Assembly (NCBI GenBank): GCA_004011035.1
Contig: CP025734.1
Coordinates: forward strand, 1,262,001-1,326,000
Source of the DNA: Bdellovibrio sp. qaytius
GTDB taxonomy: Bacteria > Bdellovibrionota > Bdellovibrionia > Bdellovibrionales > Bdellovibrionaceae
Direction: 5' to 3'
DNA length: 64,000 nt
This document shows, in pieces, positions 1 through 8,605 of this stretch. The position numbers and the translations under genes are program-made. A model generated the notes under the pieces. It had not been told where the DNA came from. It saw nothing but the letters and a program-made list of their open reading frames with translations, and ran no database searches. Within the stretch, counting starts at the first letter, position 1, and every line of letters starts with the position of its first letter.

Positions 1-1
1 G

Positions 2-256
2 GCTGAAAGAGACAATGAGTTACATTTTCAACATGCGATTCATGATCAGTATCAAATTTCTGTGACTCATAAAATAAATTCTAAATTAAAATTTGTAGGC
101 GATTGTTTTTTATATTTACAAAAGATAAATGCCGGTTTTTTGCCGAACGAGCAAATTACATTGGTCTTATTTAGACAGGTCAGAGCTAAGTACTGTGTGG
201 ATTCGGTAAAATTTGAGCGTAAAGTTAAAGAGTTTCTGCAGGTGTACACCACTTGA
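2..256 (+). CDS. C-terminal part of an unknown protein (5' end outside window)
   Basis: An open frame runs from the left edge without a stop to TGA at 254-256, so this is the last 84 residues of a longer gene. A GTG at 62 could serve as an internal start, but the frame is open upstream and no ribosome binding site precedes that GTG. The visible part is basic, mixed helix-like sequence ending in LQVYTT, with no signal peptide or membrane segment. I recognise no family. It reads in the same direction as the secreted protease that follows after a 116-base gap. Confidence 0.5.
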   Translation, partial: AERDNELHFQHAIHDQYQISVTHKINSKLKFVGDCFLYLQKINAGFLPNEQITLVLFRQVRAKYCVDSVKFERKVKEFLQVYTT

Positions 257-372
257 AGAGGAGCAGTTAAGGGCAGTTGTCTAAGTCTTTGACAGCTGAA
301 ACTAGGTAGTTTTGTTTAGGCGTGGTTTCTATATTGCTCTGAATAGACACGTCAAAGCAAAGGACGTATCTG

Positions 373-1404
373 ATGAAAACCACTCTAGTTAAAATACTAT
401 CAATTTTCACTCTTCTATCGGTACTTTTTTTAACCTCTCAAGAAGCGTCAGCCTCACAAATTAATATGCCTGATGAGTCTTGCGAAGCTTTAGATGTTCG
501 CGATGCCATGAACCCTGAACTGCACGATTTTTTTATGAAGCCTTCTGAGCAAGGTGATATTGGCTGGTGCTTTGGCTATGCGGCCACTGATGTTTTAAGC
601 CAATCTATTGGTAAGCCCGTATCTTCGATTTATGTCTCTGTAAACTATATCAGTCGCTTAACGTCTGTCGGTAAATGGGCGCGTGAACTGTTAAACGGAA
701 AAGCAGCGACTCCTGAAGCTGGCTTTATTGCTTCTGCGATTAACGAAGCTAAAGATTTAGGTCAAGTTTGTACAAGTGAAGGCGTTCCTTACCAAGGCGT
801 TTTTAAAGTGAATTCTTATATTTCTAGAACAGGTACATTTTTAACAAACCTTCAGCGTTTGCGCGATAATAAATGCGAAAAATCATGTGAACAAGTTGTA
901 GATGCCGGAATTAAATATTTTCTTTCAAGCTTACAAGTAGCAGATGTTAAAAAATATCTTATAAGCAATCCGCAATTAAGTTTAGAAAAAGCTTTCTTTT
1001 CTTTATTAAATTCATCATGCGGTAATAATCGCGTTGCAGTTTCACAAAACATTAATGTTGAAACGGCTATTCAATCTACGCTTCAACCGGGTCAACCACA
1101 CTATGATGCTTCAAAAGATATTGTGAACAAGATCGATAGCGCTTTAGAAAAAAATAAAGTCGTGGGTCTTGAATACAACGCCGGTCACATCACAGCAGCT
1201 GGTGGCACGATGGGCGGCTTTCATGCTTCGACAATCATCGCGCGTAAAACGATCGATAAAATGTGTCATTACCTTGTTCGTAATTCTTGGGGCAGTGCTT
1301 GTAATTATAGATCAGGTATTATCTGCGAAAAAGAACAGGGTGCCTACTGGGTCGATAAAATGACTCTTCGTAAAATGGCCTCAAAGATTGTTTGGATTAA
1401 TTAA
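373..1404 (+). CDS. Secreted papain-like cysteine protease (peptidase C1 fold)
   Basis: 343 residues. A signal peptide (residues 1-28, cut near EASAS) is followed by a papain-type catalytic arrangement: Q60 with C66 in QGDIGWCFGYAA (oxyanion Gln and nucleophile), H284 in GGFHAST and N304 in LVRNSWGS. Order and spacing match the C1 family, with a long insertion between C66 and H284. Many cysteines suggest disulfides, so it probably acts in the periplasm or outside the cell. AAAGGA lies upstream of the ATG. A role in degrading prey or environmental protein is inference; inhibitor-like or inactive members of the family exist, but all catalytic residues are present here. Confidence 0.8.
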   Translation: MKTTLVKILSIFTLLSVLFLTSQEASASQINMPDESCEALDVRDAMNPELHDFFMKPSEQGDIGWCFGYAATDVLSQSIGKPVSSIYVSVNYISRLTSVGKWARELLNGKAATPEAGFIASAINEAKDLGQVCTSEGVPYQGVFKVNSYISRTGTFLTNLQRLRDNKCEKSCEQVVDAGIKYFLSSLQVADVKKYLISNPQLSLEKAFFSLLNSSCGNNRVAVSQNINVETAIQSTLQPGQPHYDASKDIVNKIDSALEKNKVVGLEYNAGHITAAGGTMGGFHASTIIARKTIDKMCHYLVRNSWGSACNYRSGIICEKEQGAYWVDKMTLRKMASKIVWIN

Positions 1405-1479
1405 CCACAATTTTGATTTTGCGCGACGCACAAGCCTGTCTCTGATTGCGGTCTTCGTTTTTTTGAGTAGTGTTGTAGT

Positions 1480-2025
1480 ATGGTGCAAACTGGCGTTTTA
1501 TTAAGACCAAGAGAAATTTTATTACTTCAGCTGACGTGTGCTGTGGTTTTAGTTTTTTCAATCTTTGATATCGTTCATGATGTTAAAATTGATAGTTCAT
1601 TTTTTCATTTGGGAATAGATGCATTTTTAGCTTTGCTTATATTGATTGCTTTGGTGATTTTAATTTACCGCGCAAAAGTAAATGGTCGAAACATAGCCAA
1701 ACTTCAAACGGCTTATTCAGATGCCAAAAAACAAATCGAAATTACATCTGCCGAAAAAGTCTTAATTTTAAAAGGCATTGGCGAATACATCGATCGTCAA
1801 TTTAATATCTGGAAGCTTTCATCAGCCGAAAAAGAAATTGCGATGCTTTTATTAAAAGGGCTATCACATATCGAGATTTCAGAAATTCGCCAAACTAGCG
1901 AGCGCACTGTTCGTCAGCAATCATTAAACATTTATGCTAAAGCCCAATTAAAAGGTCGTTCAGATCTTGCTGCTTTTTTTCTTGAAGATTTCTTAAGCCC
2001 TGATGCGACGATTAAGCCTAGCTAA
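1480..2025 (+). CDS. Membrane-anchored LuxR-type HTH regulator
   Basis: 181 residues. Two hydrophobic segments (about residues 12-32 and 42-64) form a membrane anchor, followed by a short coiled stretch and a C-terminal helix-turn-helix of LuxR/GerE type (about 112-175). The HTH begins at KLSSAEKEIAMLLLKGLSHIEI, and SERTVRQQSLNIYAK forms the recognition helix region. There is no receiver domain, so the signal is probably sensed in or through the membrane. The gene is convergent with the PilZ gene four bases downstream. Target genes are not evident. Confidence 0.75.
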   Translation: MVQTGVLLRPREILLLQLTCAVVLVFSIFDIVHDVKIDSSFFHLGIDAFLALLILIALVILIYRAKVNGRNIAKLQTAYSDAKKQIEITSAEKVLILKGIGEYIDRQFNIWKLSSAEKEIAMLLLKGLSHIEISEIRQTSERTVRQQSLNIYAKAQLKGRSDLAAFFLEDFLSPDATIKPS

Positions 2026-2029
2026 AATT

Positions 2030-2383
2030 TTAGTCTTCTTGCGGTTTAGGCATGCGAATTAAATCAAATTGGCGTGTCTCTGCAAAGTAAAGTAAGTCAT
2101 CGATCATCAGAATATCTTGATGATTATCGAACATAAATTTAACGCCTAGACCGTGTTCGTTTTTCCAGACAACTTTAAGCGCTATTGTGCGTTCGCGTTT
2201 GGCGATCACAAAAGTGGCCTTAAGCATGTCGCCTTTAAAAATACCATCGACGGGTAATTCTAAAAAGGCCCCTGATAAACTTACATTTTTTAATGAGGCC
2301 GTCATAGCTTTTCGGGCCCAAAGGCGTTTAACACTAACGTCGAGTTCAAGATGAGTTCGCGGAGCAGGATTTTCGTATTTCAA
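2030..2383 (-). CDS. PilZ-domain protein (probable c-di-GMP effector or relative)
   Basis: 117 residues, essentially one PilZ barrel. The second PilZ motif (D/N-x-S-x-x-G) is present as NVSLSGAFLEL near residue 33, and the later strands (KVVWKNEHGLGVKF) fit the fold. The upstream arginine motif that normally grips c-di-GMP (RxxxR) is not clear in the first 30 residues, so ligand binding is uncertain. Stand-alone PilZ proteins are numerous in Bdellovibrionota and control motility or invasion. It is a single gene, convergent with the LuxR-type regulator. Confidence 0.7.
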   Translation of the reverse strand: MKYENPAPRTHLELDVSVKRLWARKAMTASLKNVSLSGAFLELPVDGIFKGDMLKATFVIAKRERTIALKVVWKNEHGLGVKFMFDNHQDILMIDDLLYFAETRQFDLIRMPKPQED

Positions 2384-2526
2384 AGAAGCCTCCTTCGTTG
2401 ATACCTGCTTATCGAATTAATCTTTAGAAAAATAAAATTTGGAACATGGGTCATACGACATGTTTTAGATATTTTGTGGCAAATGACGGATAAACAAATA
2501 AATGAAGAGCACTTTATTCGCCTAGG

Positions 2527-3624
2527 CTAACGCAGTAAAACTGTGAAATTGCGATCAGGATTTGCGGCAACCGGAATAACTTCAAAATAATATCTAGAAA
2601 TTTCAGTGCCGATATTAGTTTCAACACTGACTCGCCATTCGCCGGGTTGGTAATTGGCTTTAACCGCATAGCCACGAAAGCCTTCTTTGCGGCCCCCTTG
2701 AATCGTTAAAGGTACACGGTCAGTTGTTTGCCAAATGCCTTTTTTATCTTTCATCTGCCAGTGCAACGTAATTTTATCAGTGATTCGGGCGGGTGAATAA
2801 ATCTGTGCATAAAAATAAATAACATCCCCTGGGGCTGCTTTAAATTCTTTGTCTGAGTCTTGCCAAGGCTGCCAAGTTTTTTCAAAAGATAAAACAAACT
2901 CGCCTTCGTGTTTTTCAAGCTTATGATAAACACCCTGAGCTTTAACACTCAAAGGCACTGGCGGAATCCAACCTAAAAAATAAAATAAAGCAAACACACC
3001 AAGCACAGCTACACTGGGTGCTGTCATCGATTTTTTTAAAATGATCGGGTCGATCTGCGCACGTTCTAAAACTTGAATTTGCGCAATTAAAACTAAAACC
3101 GTGCTTAAAGTTGAAAGTAAAAACGGTGTCCAACCCACAAAGCCAAGGGCGATTGGGTAAAGCACCGAGAAAAATGAAAACACACAGATTGCAAAGAAGC
3201 CCACTTTAAGACTGACTTTAGCTGATTTAACAAACGACAATTCATTAATTAAAATAATCGCCACAAGTAAGCTTAAGAAAATAAAACTACTTAAGATCGA
3301 TGCGCTTTTTATATATAAAAGAGAATACACACTTAAAAGTGATCCTAATAAAAAGTGCAGCGAGAAATCGCGGTAAGACCAAAGCTTTAAATAGCGCTCT
3401 TTAGGGCGCCATTTATGCAGGCGAAATAACATCTCATAATGAATAAGTGTGGCAATGATGAATAAATAAACCGCTTGCTGGGCAATTGAAAACATATCAT
3501 CGGGGTCTGAGATAAATATAATATCAAATAAGAAACCACCGACAAAAAAGGCCACCTCAAGGGGTGTCTCGTACTTTTTAATAAAGGCGGTGGCTTTTTC
3601 TTTTAATGTCATCGATTTAGTCAA
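2527..3624 (-). CDS. Polytopic membrane protein with C-terminal DUF2914-like domain
   Basis: 365 residues. About eight hydrophobic helices span residues 20-220, followed by a soluble domain (about 230-365) rich in beta strands, with GVYHKLEKHEGE and PGEWRVSVETNIGTEI resembling DUF2914. The soluble domain probably faces the periplasm. Its start overlaps the end of the upstream 118-residue gene by 8 bases, so the two are co-transcribed. The family has no agreed function. No catalytic motif is visible. Confidence 0.6.
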   Translation of the reverse strand: MTKSMTLKEKATAFIKKYETPLEVAFFVGGFLFDIIFISDPDDMFSIAQQAVYLFIIATLIHYEMLFRLHKWRPKERYLKLWSYRDFSLHFLLGSLLSVYSLLYIKSASILSSFIFLSLLVAIILINELSFVKSAKVSLKVGFFAICVFSFFSVLYPIALGFVGWTPFLLSTLSTVLVLIAQIQVLERAQIDPIILKKSMTAPSVAVLGVFALFYFLGWIPPVPLSVKAQGVYHKLEKHEGEFVLSFEKTWQPWQDSDKEFKAAPGDVIYFYAQIYSPARITDKITLHWQMKDKKGIWQTTDRVPLTIQGGRKEGFRGYAVKANYQPGEWRVSVETNIGTEISRYYFEVIPVAANPDRNFTVLLR

Positions 3625-3973
3625 CTACGCCGGCACAGACTCCAAGGGGGTTTTTTTCGAGACTATTGATTTCATCGTGGATGAAGTTTCTTAAATGCGT
3701 GATTTGGTTATCGAGTTCGATGTGCGTTCTAAATAAATCGATGCTTGTGCAAGACACTTTATTTAAAAATCTTAAATACGAAAACAGAAACTGTTTAACG
3801 AGGTCTTTGTTTTTGCCTTGGTGATCATCAATAATTGTACAAATTAATTCAAAGATTTGTTTCACGTCTTGTTTTTTTAAAGCTGCGGTTTCGGCATTTC
3901 TGTATCTGTCGATCAGGCCGTTGATTTGTGCGTAGGATTTTAATAATTTTTCTGTAACGTTTAATGTATCCAT
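3617..3973 (-). CDS. Hypothetical helical protein, 118 aa
   Basis: Small, mostly alpha-helical protein with no signal peptide and no membrane helix. It ends in a short tail with one cysteine (GVCAGVVD). It overlaps the DUF2914 membrane gene by 8 bases, so translation of the two is probably coupled. It follows the GFA-family gene by 9 bases, making a three-gene minus-strand operon. I do not recognise the family. The start ATG is preceded by AAGGAGCC-like sequence on the minus strand, a strong ribosome binding site. Confidence 0.6.
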   Translation of the reverse strand: MDTLNVTEKLLKSYAQINGLIDRYRNAETAALKKQDVKQIFELICTIIDDHQGKNKDLVKQFLFSYLRFLNKVSCTSIDLFRTHIELDNQITHLRNFIHDEINSLEKNPLGVCAGVVD

Positions 3974-3982
3974 GCAGGCTCC

Positions 3983-4333
3983 TTAAAATGATTTTCCGTC
4001 AACGTAACCTAACTTCATTGACTTGATATCAACGCCGTCTAGGCAGCGCACATTGATAGCAATCATTTCGTTGCCGGCAGGGTCTGAGCCTTTAACAAAC
4101 GAAGTCACGCCACACGTTTTGCAAAAAGTGTGGTGAATAGCTTTTTTATAGAATTGGTAATTAGTTTGAGCCTCAGCACCCGAGATCAATTTGAAGTTTT
4201 GCGGTGTTGCCATAGCTAGAACTGTGCCTTTTTTTGAACAGATTGAGCAATTGCACTCAAAAGCGCCTTCAAGGCTCATTTGAACTTCATATTGAACATT
4301 TTTGCAGTGACAAGAACCTTTGTAAGATTGCAT
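3983..4333 (-). CDS. GFA-family zinc protein (Mss4-like fold)
   Basis: 116 residues from the chosen ATG. Zinc-binding cysteines occur in the GFA pattern: C8-x-C10 (SCHCKNVQYEV), C27-x-C29-x2-C32 (CNCSICSKKG) and a later FCKTCGV. The GFA family is named for glutathione-dependent formaldehyde activation, but most members have no proven activity. A TTG at 4354 and an ATG at 4345 are in frame upstream. The ATG at 4333 was chosen because GGGG lies about 8 bases ahead of it and the family motif begins just after. First gene of a three-gene minus-strand operon. Confidence 0.75.
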   Translation of the reverse strand: MQSYKGSCHCKNVQYEVQMSLEGAFECNCSICSKKGTVLAMATPQNFKLISGAEAQTNYQFYKKAIHHTFCKTCGVTSFVKGSDPAGNEMIAINVRCLDGVDIKSMKLGYVDGKSF

Positions 4334-4449
4334 TCGGTACCCCATGTATATCAAATAGGGTACTTAACTCTTTTTTGAAAGCCAATGGCTAACTTCAAGA
4401 TGACGTTTGGCAAAAATATGTTTAACTTAAAGGCCTAAAGAGGTTTTTA

Positions 4450-6381
4450 GTGTATTCAATATCGCAGCGAAAACATGTATTAAATTTTAAGTACGTCGTA
4501 TCTTTATATGTTATTTTATCGTTTCTACTTCGGTTAGCTTTATTGGTCTGGAGCAAAGAGTATTCAGGGTTATTACCATTTTTTGGTATTTTTCTAACCG
4601 GCATTGTTTCTGACTTAATGACCTTGGTTTACATCGCTGTTCCTTGGTGTTTGTTGGGGATATTTTTTCCGCCGTTTAAATCTGAGAACGTTCTCAAAAA
4701 GCTTTATCTATTTTCGACTTCAAGTTTATTGGTTATGACGATTTCGCTCTTGTCGTTTTCGGTGGTCTCTGAAATTACTTTTTGGAACGAGTTTAGTTCG
4801 CGTTTTAATTTTATCGCCGTTGATTATCTGGTTTACACAAATGAAGTGTTAAAAAATATTTGGGAGTCTTACCCCGTATTCTGGATCGTGTCTGGCGTAA
4901 TTGTATTTTCATTGGGTGCGTGTGTTTATATTATTCGAAAAATTAAATTCGAAAAAGATTCAGGCCTTGCTTTAAAAACAAGAGCGATAGCTTTAGGTGG
5001 TTTAGTTGTCGTCGTTAGCATTAATTGGTTTGCAGGATCAGTGTCGATTCCGAACTCTTTAACTTACGGTGAAAAAGAACTTTCAAAAAACGGAATCTAT
5101 TCGTTATTTTCGGCCTATTTTCACAATGAATTAGATTACGACCGTTTTTATCAGACCAAAGATTTGAAAGAATCATTTCAGGTGGTTAGAAATCACTTGC
5201 AAGAAGATGGCGACTTATCAAAAGATGTTTTTTCTATAGCTCGCGAAGTTAAAGCAAATGCAGCTTTTAAAAAATATAACGTCGTTATGGTTTCAATGGA
5301 GAGCATGAGTGCGCGCTACATGAAAGCCTACGGGTCTACCGAAGACATCACGCCGAATTTAGATGCGTTAACGACGAAGGGTCTATTTTTTAAAAATATG
5401 TTCTCAACGGGCACAAGAACAGTGCGCGGGCTTGAAGCGCTGGTTCTTTCGATTCCACCAACACCGGGGCAGTCGATTTTACGCCGTCCGAAGAATGAAA
5501 ACTTATTTAATATTGGTCAGTACTTAACTGATTCTAAATACGAAGCTGAATTTTTGTATGGTGGCTATGGGTATTTCGATAATATGAATAACTTTTTCTC
5601 AACGAATTCATTTGGCATCTGGGATCAAGCCAAAATGGATGAAAAAGAAATTCAATTTAAAAACGCCTGGGGCGTAAGTGATGAAGATTTATATACGCAA
5701 GCCATTCAACGGGCTGATCTGATCAATAAAAAAGGTAAACCGTTTTTTCAGCTGATCATGACGACTTCAAATCATCGCCCTTACACGTACCCGCAAAAAA
5801 TTGATATTCCGTCAGGGTCGGGCCGTAGTGGCGCTGTGAAGTATTCAGACTTTGCTATCGGAGAATATTTAAAACAGGCCGAGACAAAACCTTGGTATAA
5901 CAACACGATTTTTATTTTTGTCGCCGATCACAATGCATCTGTAAGCGGTAATTTAGATGTGCCGATTGTCGATTTTAGAATTCCATTTATTGTGTATGCA
6001 CCGAATATCATTAAACCCGAAGTGATTACTAAGCTTGGAAGCCAAATTGACGTGGCTCCGACAATCTTAGGGTTATTGAATGCTTCGTACACGTCTCATT
6101 TTTTTGGTCATGATTTGTTACATACAACATCTGAAAGAGCTTTCTTAGGCACATATCAAAAAGTGGGAATGTTGCGCGATAATATTCTTACGATCTTAGG
6201 CCCGAATAAAACTGTAGAACAATTTCAAATCGCTGAAGGCGACGTGCAAACGCCGTATAAACCGCTGAATCAGGATCTAGTGAACGAAACGATTAGTTAT
6301 TATCAAACAGCCAGTCAGTTGTTTCGCACAGGCAAAATGAACGCGGCAGGAATTGATATCATAACGAATGAAAAAAAATAA
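4450..6381 (+). CDS. LtaS-like sulfatase-fold phosphoglycerol/phosphoethanolamine transferase
   Basis: 643 residues. Four to five N-terminal membrane helices (to about residue 205) are followed by an alkaline-phosphatase-fold catalytic domain: NVVMVSMESMS (metal-binding Glu, about 285), TGTRTVRGLEAL with Thr322/Thr324 in the nucleophile region, and VADHNAS (metal-binding Asp-His). This is the architecture of lipoteichoic-acid synthase and the Gram-negative phosphoglycerol transferases that decorate periplasmic glucans or lipid headgroups. The acceptor cannot be told from sequence. GTG start with AAGAGG upstream. It ends at a hairpin terminator shared with the convergent cupin gene. Confidence 0.8.
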   Translation: MYSISQRKHVLNFKYVVSLYVILSFLLRLALLVWSKEYSGLLPFFGIFLTGIVSDLMTLVYIAVPWCLLGIFFPPFKSENVLKKLYLFSTSSLLVMTISLLSFSVVSEITFWNEFSSRFNFIAVDYLVYTNEVLKNIWESYPVFWIVSGVIVFSLGACVYIIRKIKFEKDSGLALKTRAIALGGLVVVVSINWFAGSVSIPNSLTYGEKELSKNGIYSLFSAYFHNELDYDRFYQTKDLKESFQVVRNHLQEDGDLSKDVFSIAREVKANAAFKKYNVVMVSMESMSARYMKAYGSTEDITPNLDALTTKGLFFKNMFSTGTRTVRGLEALVLSIPPTPGQSILRRPKNENLFNIGQYLTDSKYEAEFLYGGYGYFDNMNNFFSTNSFGIWDQAKMDEKEIQFKNAWGVSDEDLYTQAIQRADLINKKGKPFFQLIMTTSNHRPYTYPQKIDIPSGSGRSGAVKYSDFAIGEYLKQAETKPWYNNTIFIFVADHNASVSGNLDVPIVDFRIPFIVYAPNIIKPEVITKLGSQIDVAPTILGLLNASYTSHFFGHDLLHTTSERAFLGTYQKVGMLRDNILTILGPNKTVEQFQIAEGDVQTPYKPLNQDLVNETISYYQTASQLFRTGKMNAAGIDIITNEKK

Positions 6382-6411
6382 AACGCCAGCACTTATCAAT
6401 ACCGGCGTTTT
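6380..6411. terminator. Bidirectional hairpin terminator between convergent genes
   Basis: AAAACGCC and GGCGTTTT form an 8-bp stem around a 16-base loop. T-rich sequence follows on the plus strand and A-rich sequence precedes it, so it can stop transcription from the sulfatase gene and from the opposing cupin gene. Confidence 0.65.
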
Positions 6412-6428
6412 ATTAATTGCTAACGTAA

Positions 6429-6866
6429 TTAGTTAGTTACTAATTTTTTCTCAGGAATTACATCCCATTTTCCGCGAACGTCTAAAGACATGATGCACTC
6501 GGCACCTGCGGCACAGGCTGTTGTGTGTGGTTGATTTCTTTTATATGTGAAAAAAGATCCCGGTGTTAAGCGGTGCTCGATGCCATCCATGGTAATAATA
6601 ATCGTGCCTGCGATGATTGTTCCATACGTTTCAGCGCTGTGATGATGCATAGGCACTGTTAGGCCGGCATCAAACTTATGCATAGCATGGTGACTTCCTT
6701 TTTGGCTGTCGCCATCGACGACGGCCATCTGAATTCCTGGAAATTCAGCCACGGCTGTCCATTTAAGATCTTTGGCTTCGATAAACGTAGAGCCCATGTT
6801 CATTTTTGCGAACGCGCCGATTGAAAAAAGGCTGATGAATAGTGTGATCATTGAAATGTGTTTCAT
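6429..6866 (-). CDS. Secreted cupin-domain protein (paralogue 1)
   Basis: 145 residues with a signal peptide (cut after AFA, about residue 20) and a single cupin barrel. Metal-binding motif 1 is VPMHHHSAETYG, and motif 2 is the LTPGSFFTYKRNQPH region. Two cysteines (ACAAGAEC) near the C-terminus could form a disulfide. The substrate is unknown. A paralogue at 13038-13481 shares the same length and the DVRGKWDVI..KKLV ending. Both genes, and the oxidoreductase at 14771, have the same motif upstream, so the three are probably co-regulated. Confidence 0.75.
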   Translation of the reverse strand: MKHISMITLFISLFSIGAFAKMNMGSTFIEAKDLKWTAVAEFPGIQMAVVDGDSQKGSHHAMHKFDAGLTVPMHHHSAETYGTIIAGTIIITMDGIEHRLTPGSFFTYKRNQPHTTACAAGAECIMSLDVRGKWDVIPEKKLVTN

Positions 6867-6904
6867 TGTAAAAATCCTTTCGGGTTATTTAGGTCAATAA
6901 CTCT

Positions 6905-6942
6905 AGCATTAAGCAAGATTGTGACCATTCGTGAATGGGACA
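6905..6942 (-). promoter_or_regulatory. Shared regulatory motif upstream of cupin 1
   Basis: Read on the minus strand it contains ATGGTCACA, five bases, then TTGCT and AATGCT. The same blocks occur at 13529-13551 and 15444-15473 ahead of two other minus-strand genes. The plus strand reads TGTGACCATT, CGTG, AATGGGACA, a near-palindrome. TTGCTT could be the -35 box with the near-palindrome just upstream, which suggests an activator or regulator site. Confidence 0.5.
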
Positions 6943-7008
6943 TTTTAGGAAAAAAGAATTGATGCATAGTTAAATCGCTGTGCTAACCTTAACTGCAGGA
7001 GACTCTGC

Positions 7009-8604
7009 ATGGTTAAATTCTTCGATGCGCTAAAATTTGAATACCGACTTTACAAAAAATATCCCATTTTGTTCGGGGCTTTTTGTATTTTGACTTTGGT
7101 TCCGTCTCTGTACGCCACAATTTATTTAAGCAGTATTTGGGATCCGTATAGCAATTTAAAAAGTTTGCCGGTGTGTTTTACCAATGCCGATAAAGGCACA
7201 GAGTTTCGTGGCCAACAAATAAAATTAGGCGCTGAAGTTGAAAAAACATTAAAAGATAGAAACGATTTTTTATATCAAGACCAAGCCAGTAAAGAAGACA
7301 TCCAAAAACAAATCGCCAAGGGTGATTGTTATTTCGGTGTGATTATTCCAGAAAACTTCAGTCAGTTAGCACTGGTCGGGCGAAGTGAACAGCAGGCCAA
7401 ACTTGAAGTGTTTTTATCTGAAGGTAATAGCTTTATGGCTTCGATGATCGGTAAAAAATTCGGCTCTGAATTAACACATAAATTAAACGAAACCCTTAAT
7501 AAAAAACGCTGGGAAGTTTTATTAGATAAACTTGAATCCTCGTCGGTGGGTTTAAAAAATTTAAAACAAGGCGCATTTCAATTGCGCGACGGAGCTAAAA
7601 AACTCGACGACGGGTCTGGAATTTTAGCCCAGAAAAATGCTGAGCTGTCGGCAGGTTTAGAAAAAATCCAAAGCGGTGCCCGTAAAATTAAAGAAGGCAC
7701 AAATAAATTAAAAACAGAATCAGCAAAAATTCCGATCTTTGGCGAAAAAGTTTCAAACGGAGCCGGGCAAATTGAAGGTGGCCTTGATCAATTAATCGCA
7801 GGCTTAGTGCAAGCCACTGATGGTTCAAAAAAATTAACCCAAGGCGCAGAGCAAGTTCATGACGGTTTAGGAAAAGTCTATGCTGGTCTTGATTTAATGT
7901 ATTCTAAAATTCCGGCCAAAGTTGATTTGCCAGAGGGCGATGCTGAAGGCATGGCCGCTTCGATTTCAATGGATGCAAAGATTTCAGATATCGTGCAAAA
8001 AAACGGAATCGCCTTTGCTCCGTATTTTACAGCACTCTCGTTATGGGTTGGCGCAATTATGCTGACGTTTATTTTTCAGTTGCAGCATTTACCACAGTCA
8101 GTGGTTGAACTTTCGCAATTTAAAAAATTAGCGACTAAAATTGGATTAGCTTTACCAATTCTAATGGCGCAGTCGTTATTGATCACATTAAGCATGGCTT
8201 ATGTTTTAGATATTCAATTGCAACATCCATTTACATTTTGGTTGATTGCTTTTTGTGGCTCGTTAACTTTCTTTACGATCGTACTCACGTTAATCACAAG
8301 CCTTGGTGATGTGGGTCGTGTAGTGGCTTTAATATTTCTAATTTTTCAATTAGGTGCCGCCGGCGGAGCTTTTCCGGTCGAATTATCTGGTGGCATCTTT
8401 GCGCAAGCACATTCTTATTTACCGATCACCGATGTGGTGAAAGCGCTTCGAGCTGTGTTATTTGGAACCTATAACGGCGAATGGTACTGGTTTTTAGCAA
8501 AACTTTTATCAATTGCACTCTTTGTGTTTATCTTAGCTTGGATATTTGGGCGTCGTTGGCGTTATATCCATGACGAAGATTACAAGCCTGCGATTAATGT
8601 ATAA
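7009..8604 (+). CDS. YhgE/Pip-family membrane protein (ABC-2-like)
   Basis: 531 residues. One N-terminal membrane helix (about 18-40) is followed by a large extracytoplasmic region and five to six C-terminal helices (about 345-520). The middle region carries Pip-type heptads with repeated small-residue spacing (GAKKLDDGSG, LEKIQSGARKIKEG, GSKKLTQGAEQVHDG). The architecture matches YhgE/Pip, first known as phage-receptor proteins in Gram-positive bacteria and related to MmpL/ABC-2 exporters. GGAGA ribosome binding site ahead of the ATG. No ATPase gene is adjacent, so it may work alone or with a distant partner. Confidence 0.75.
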   Translation: MVKFFDALKFEYRLYKKYPILFGAFCILTLVPSLYATIYLSSIWDPYSNLKSLPVCFTNADKGTEFRGQQIKLGAEVEKTLKDRNDFLYQDQASKEDIQKQIAKGDCYFGVIIPENFSQLALVGRSEQQAKLEVFLSEGNSFMASMIGKKFGSELTHKLNETLNKKRWEVLLDKLESSSVGLKNLKQGAFQLRDGAKKLDDGSGILAQKNAELSAGLEKIQSGARKIKEGTNKLKTESAKIPIFGEKVSNGAGQIEGGLDQLIAGLVQATDGSKKLTQGAEQVHDGLGKVYAGLDLMYSKIPAKVDLPEGDAEGMAASISMDAKISDIVQKNGIAFAPYFTALSLWVGAIMLTFIFQLQHLPQSVVELSQFKKLATKIGLALPILMAQSLLITLSMAYVLDIQLQHPFTFWLIAFCGSLTFFTIVLTLITSLGDVGRVVALIFLIFQLGAAGGAFPVELSGGIFAQAHSYLPITDVVKALRAVLFGTYNGEWYWFLAKLLSIALFVFILAWIFGRRWRYIHDEDYKPAINV

Positions 8605-8605
8605 G

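Noticed and set aside
289-317. Promoter before the papain-like protease gene, from a perfect TTGACA at 289
   Set aside because: No acceptable -10 box follows at 16-18 bases (TTGTTT), so I do not list it.
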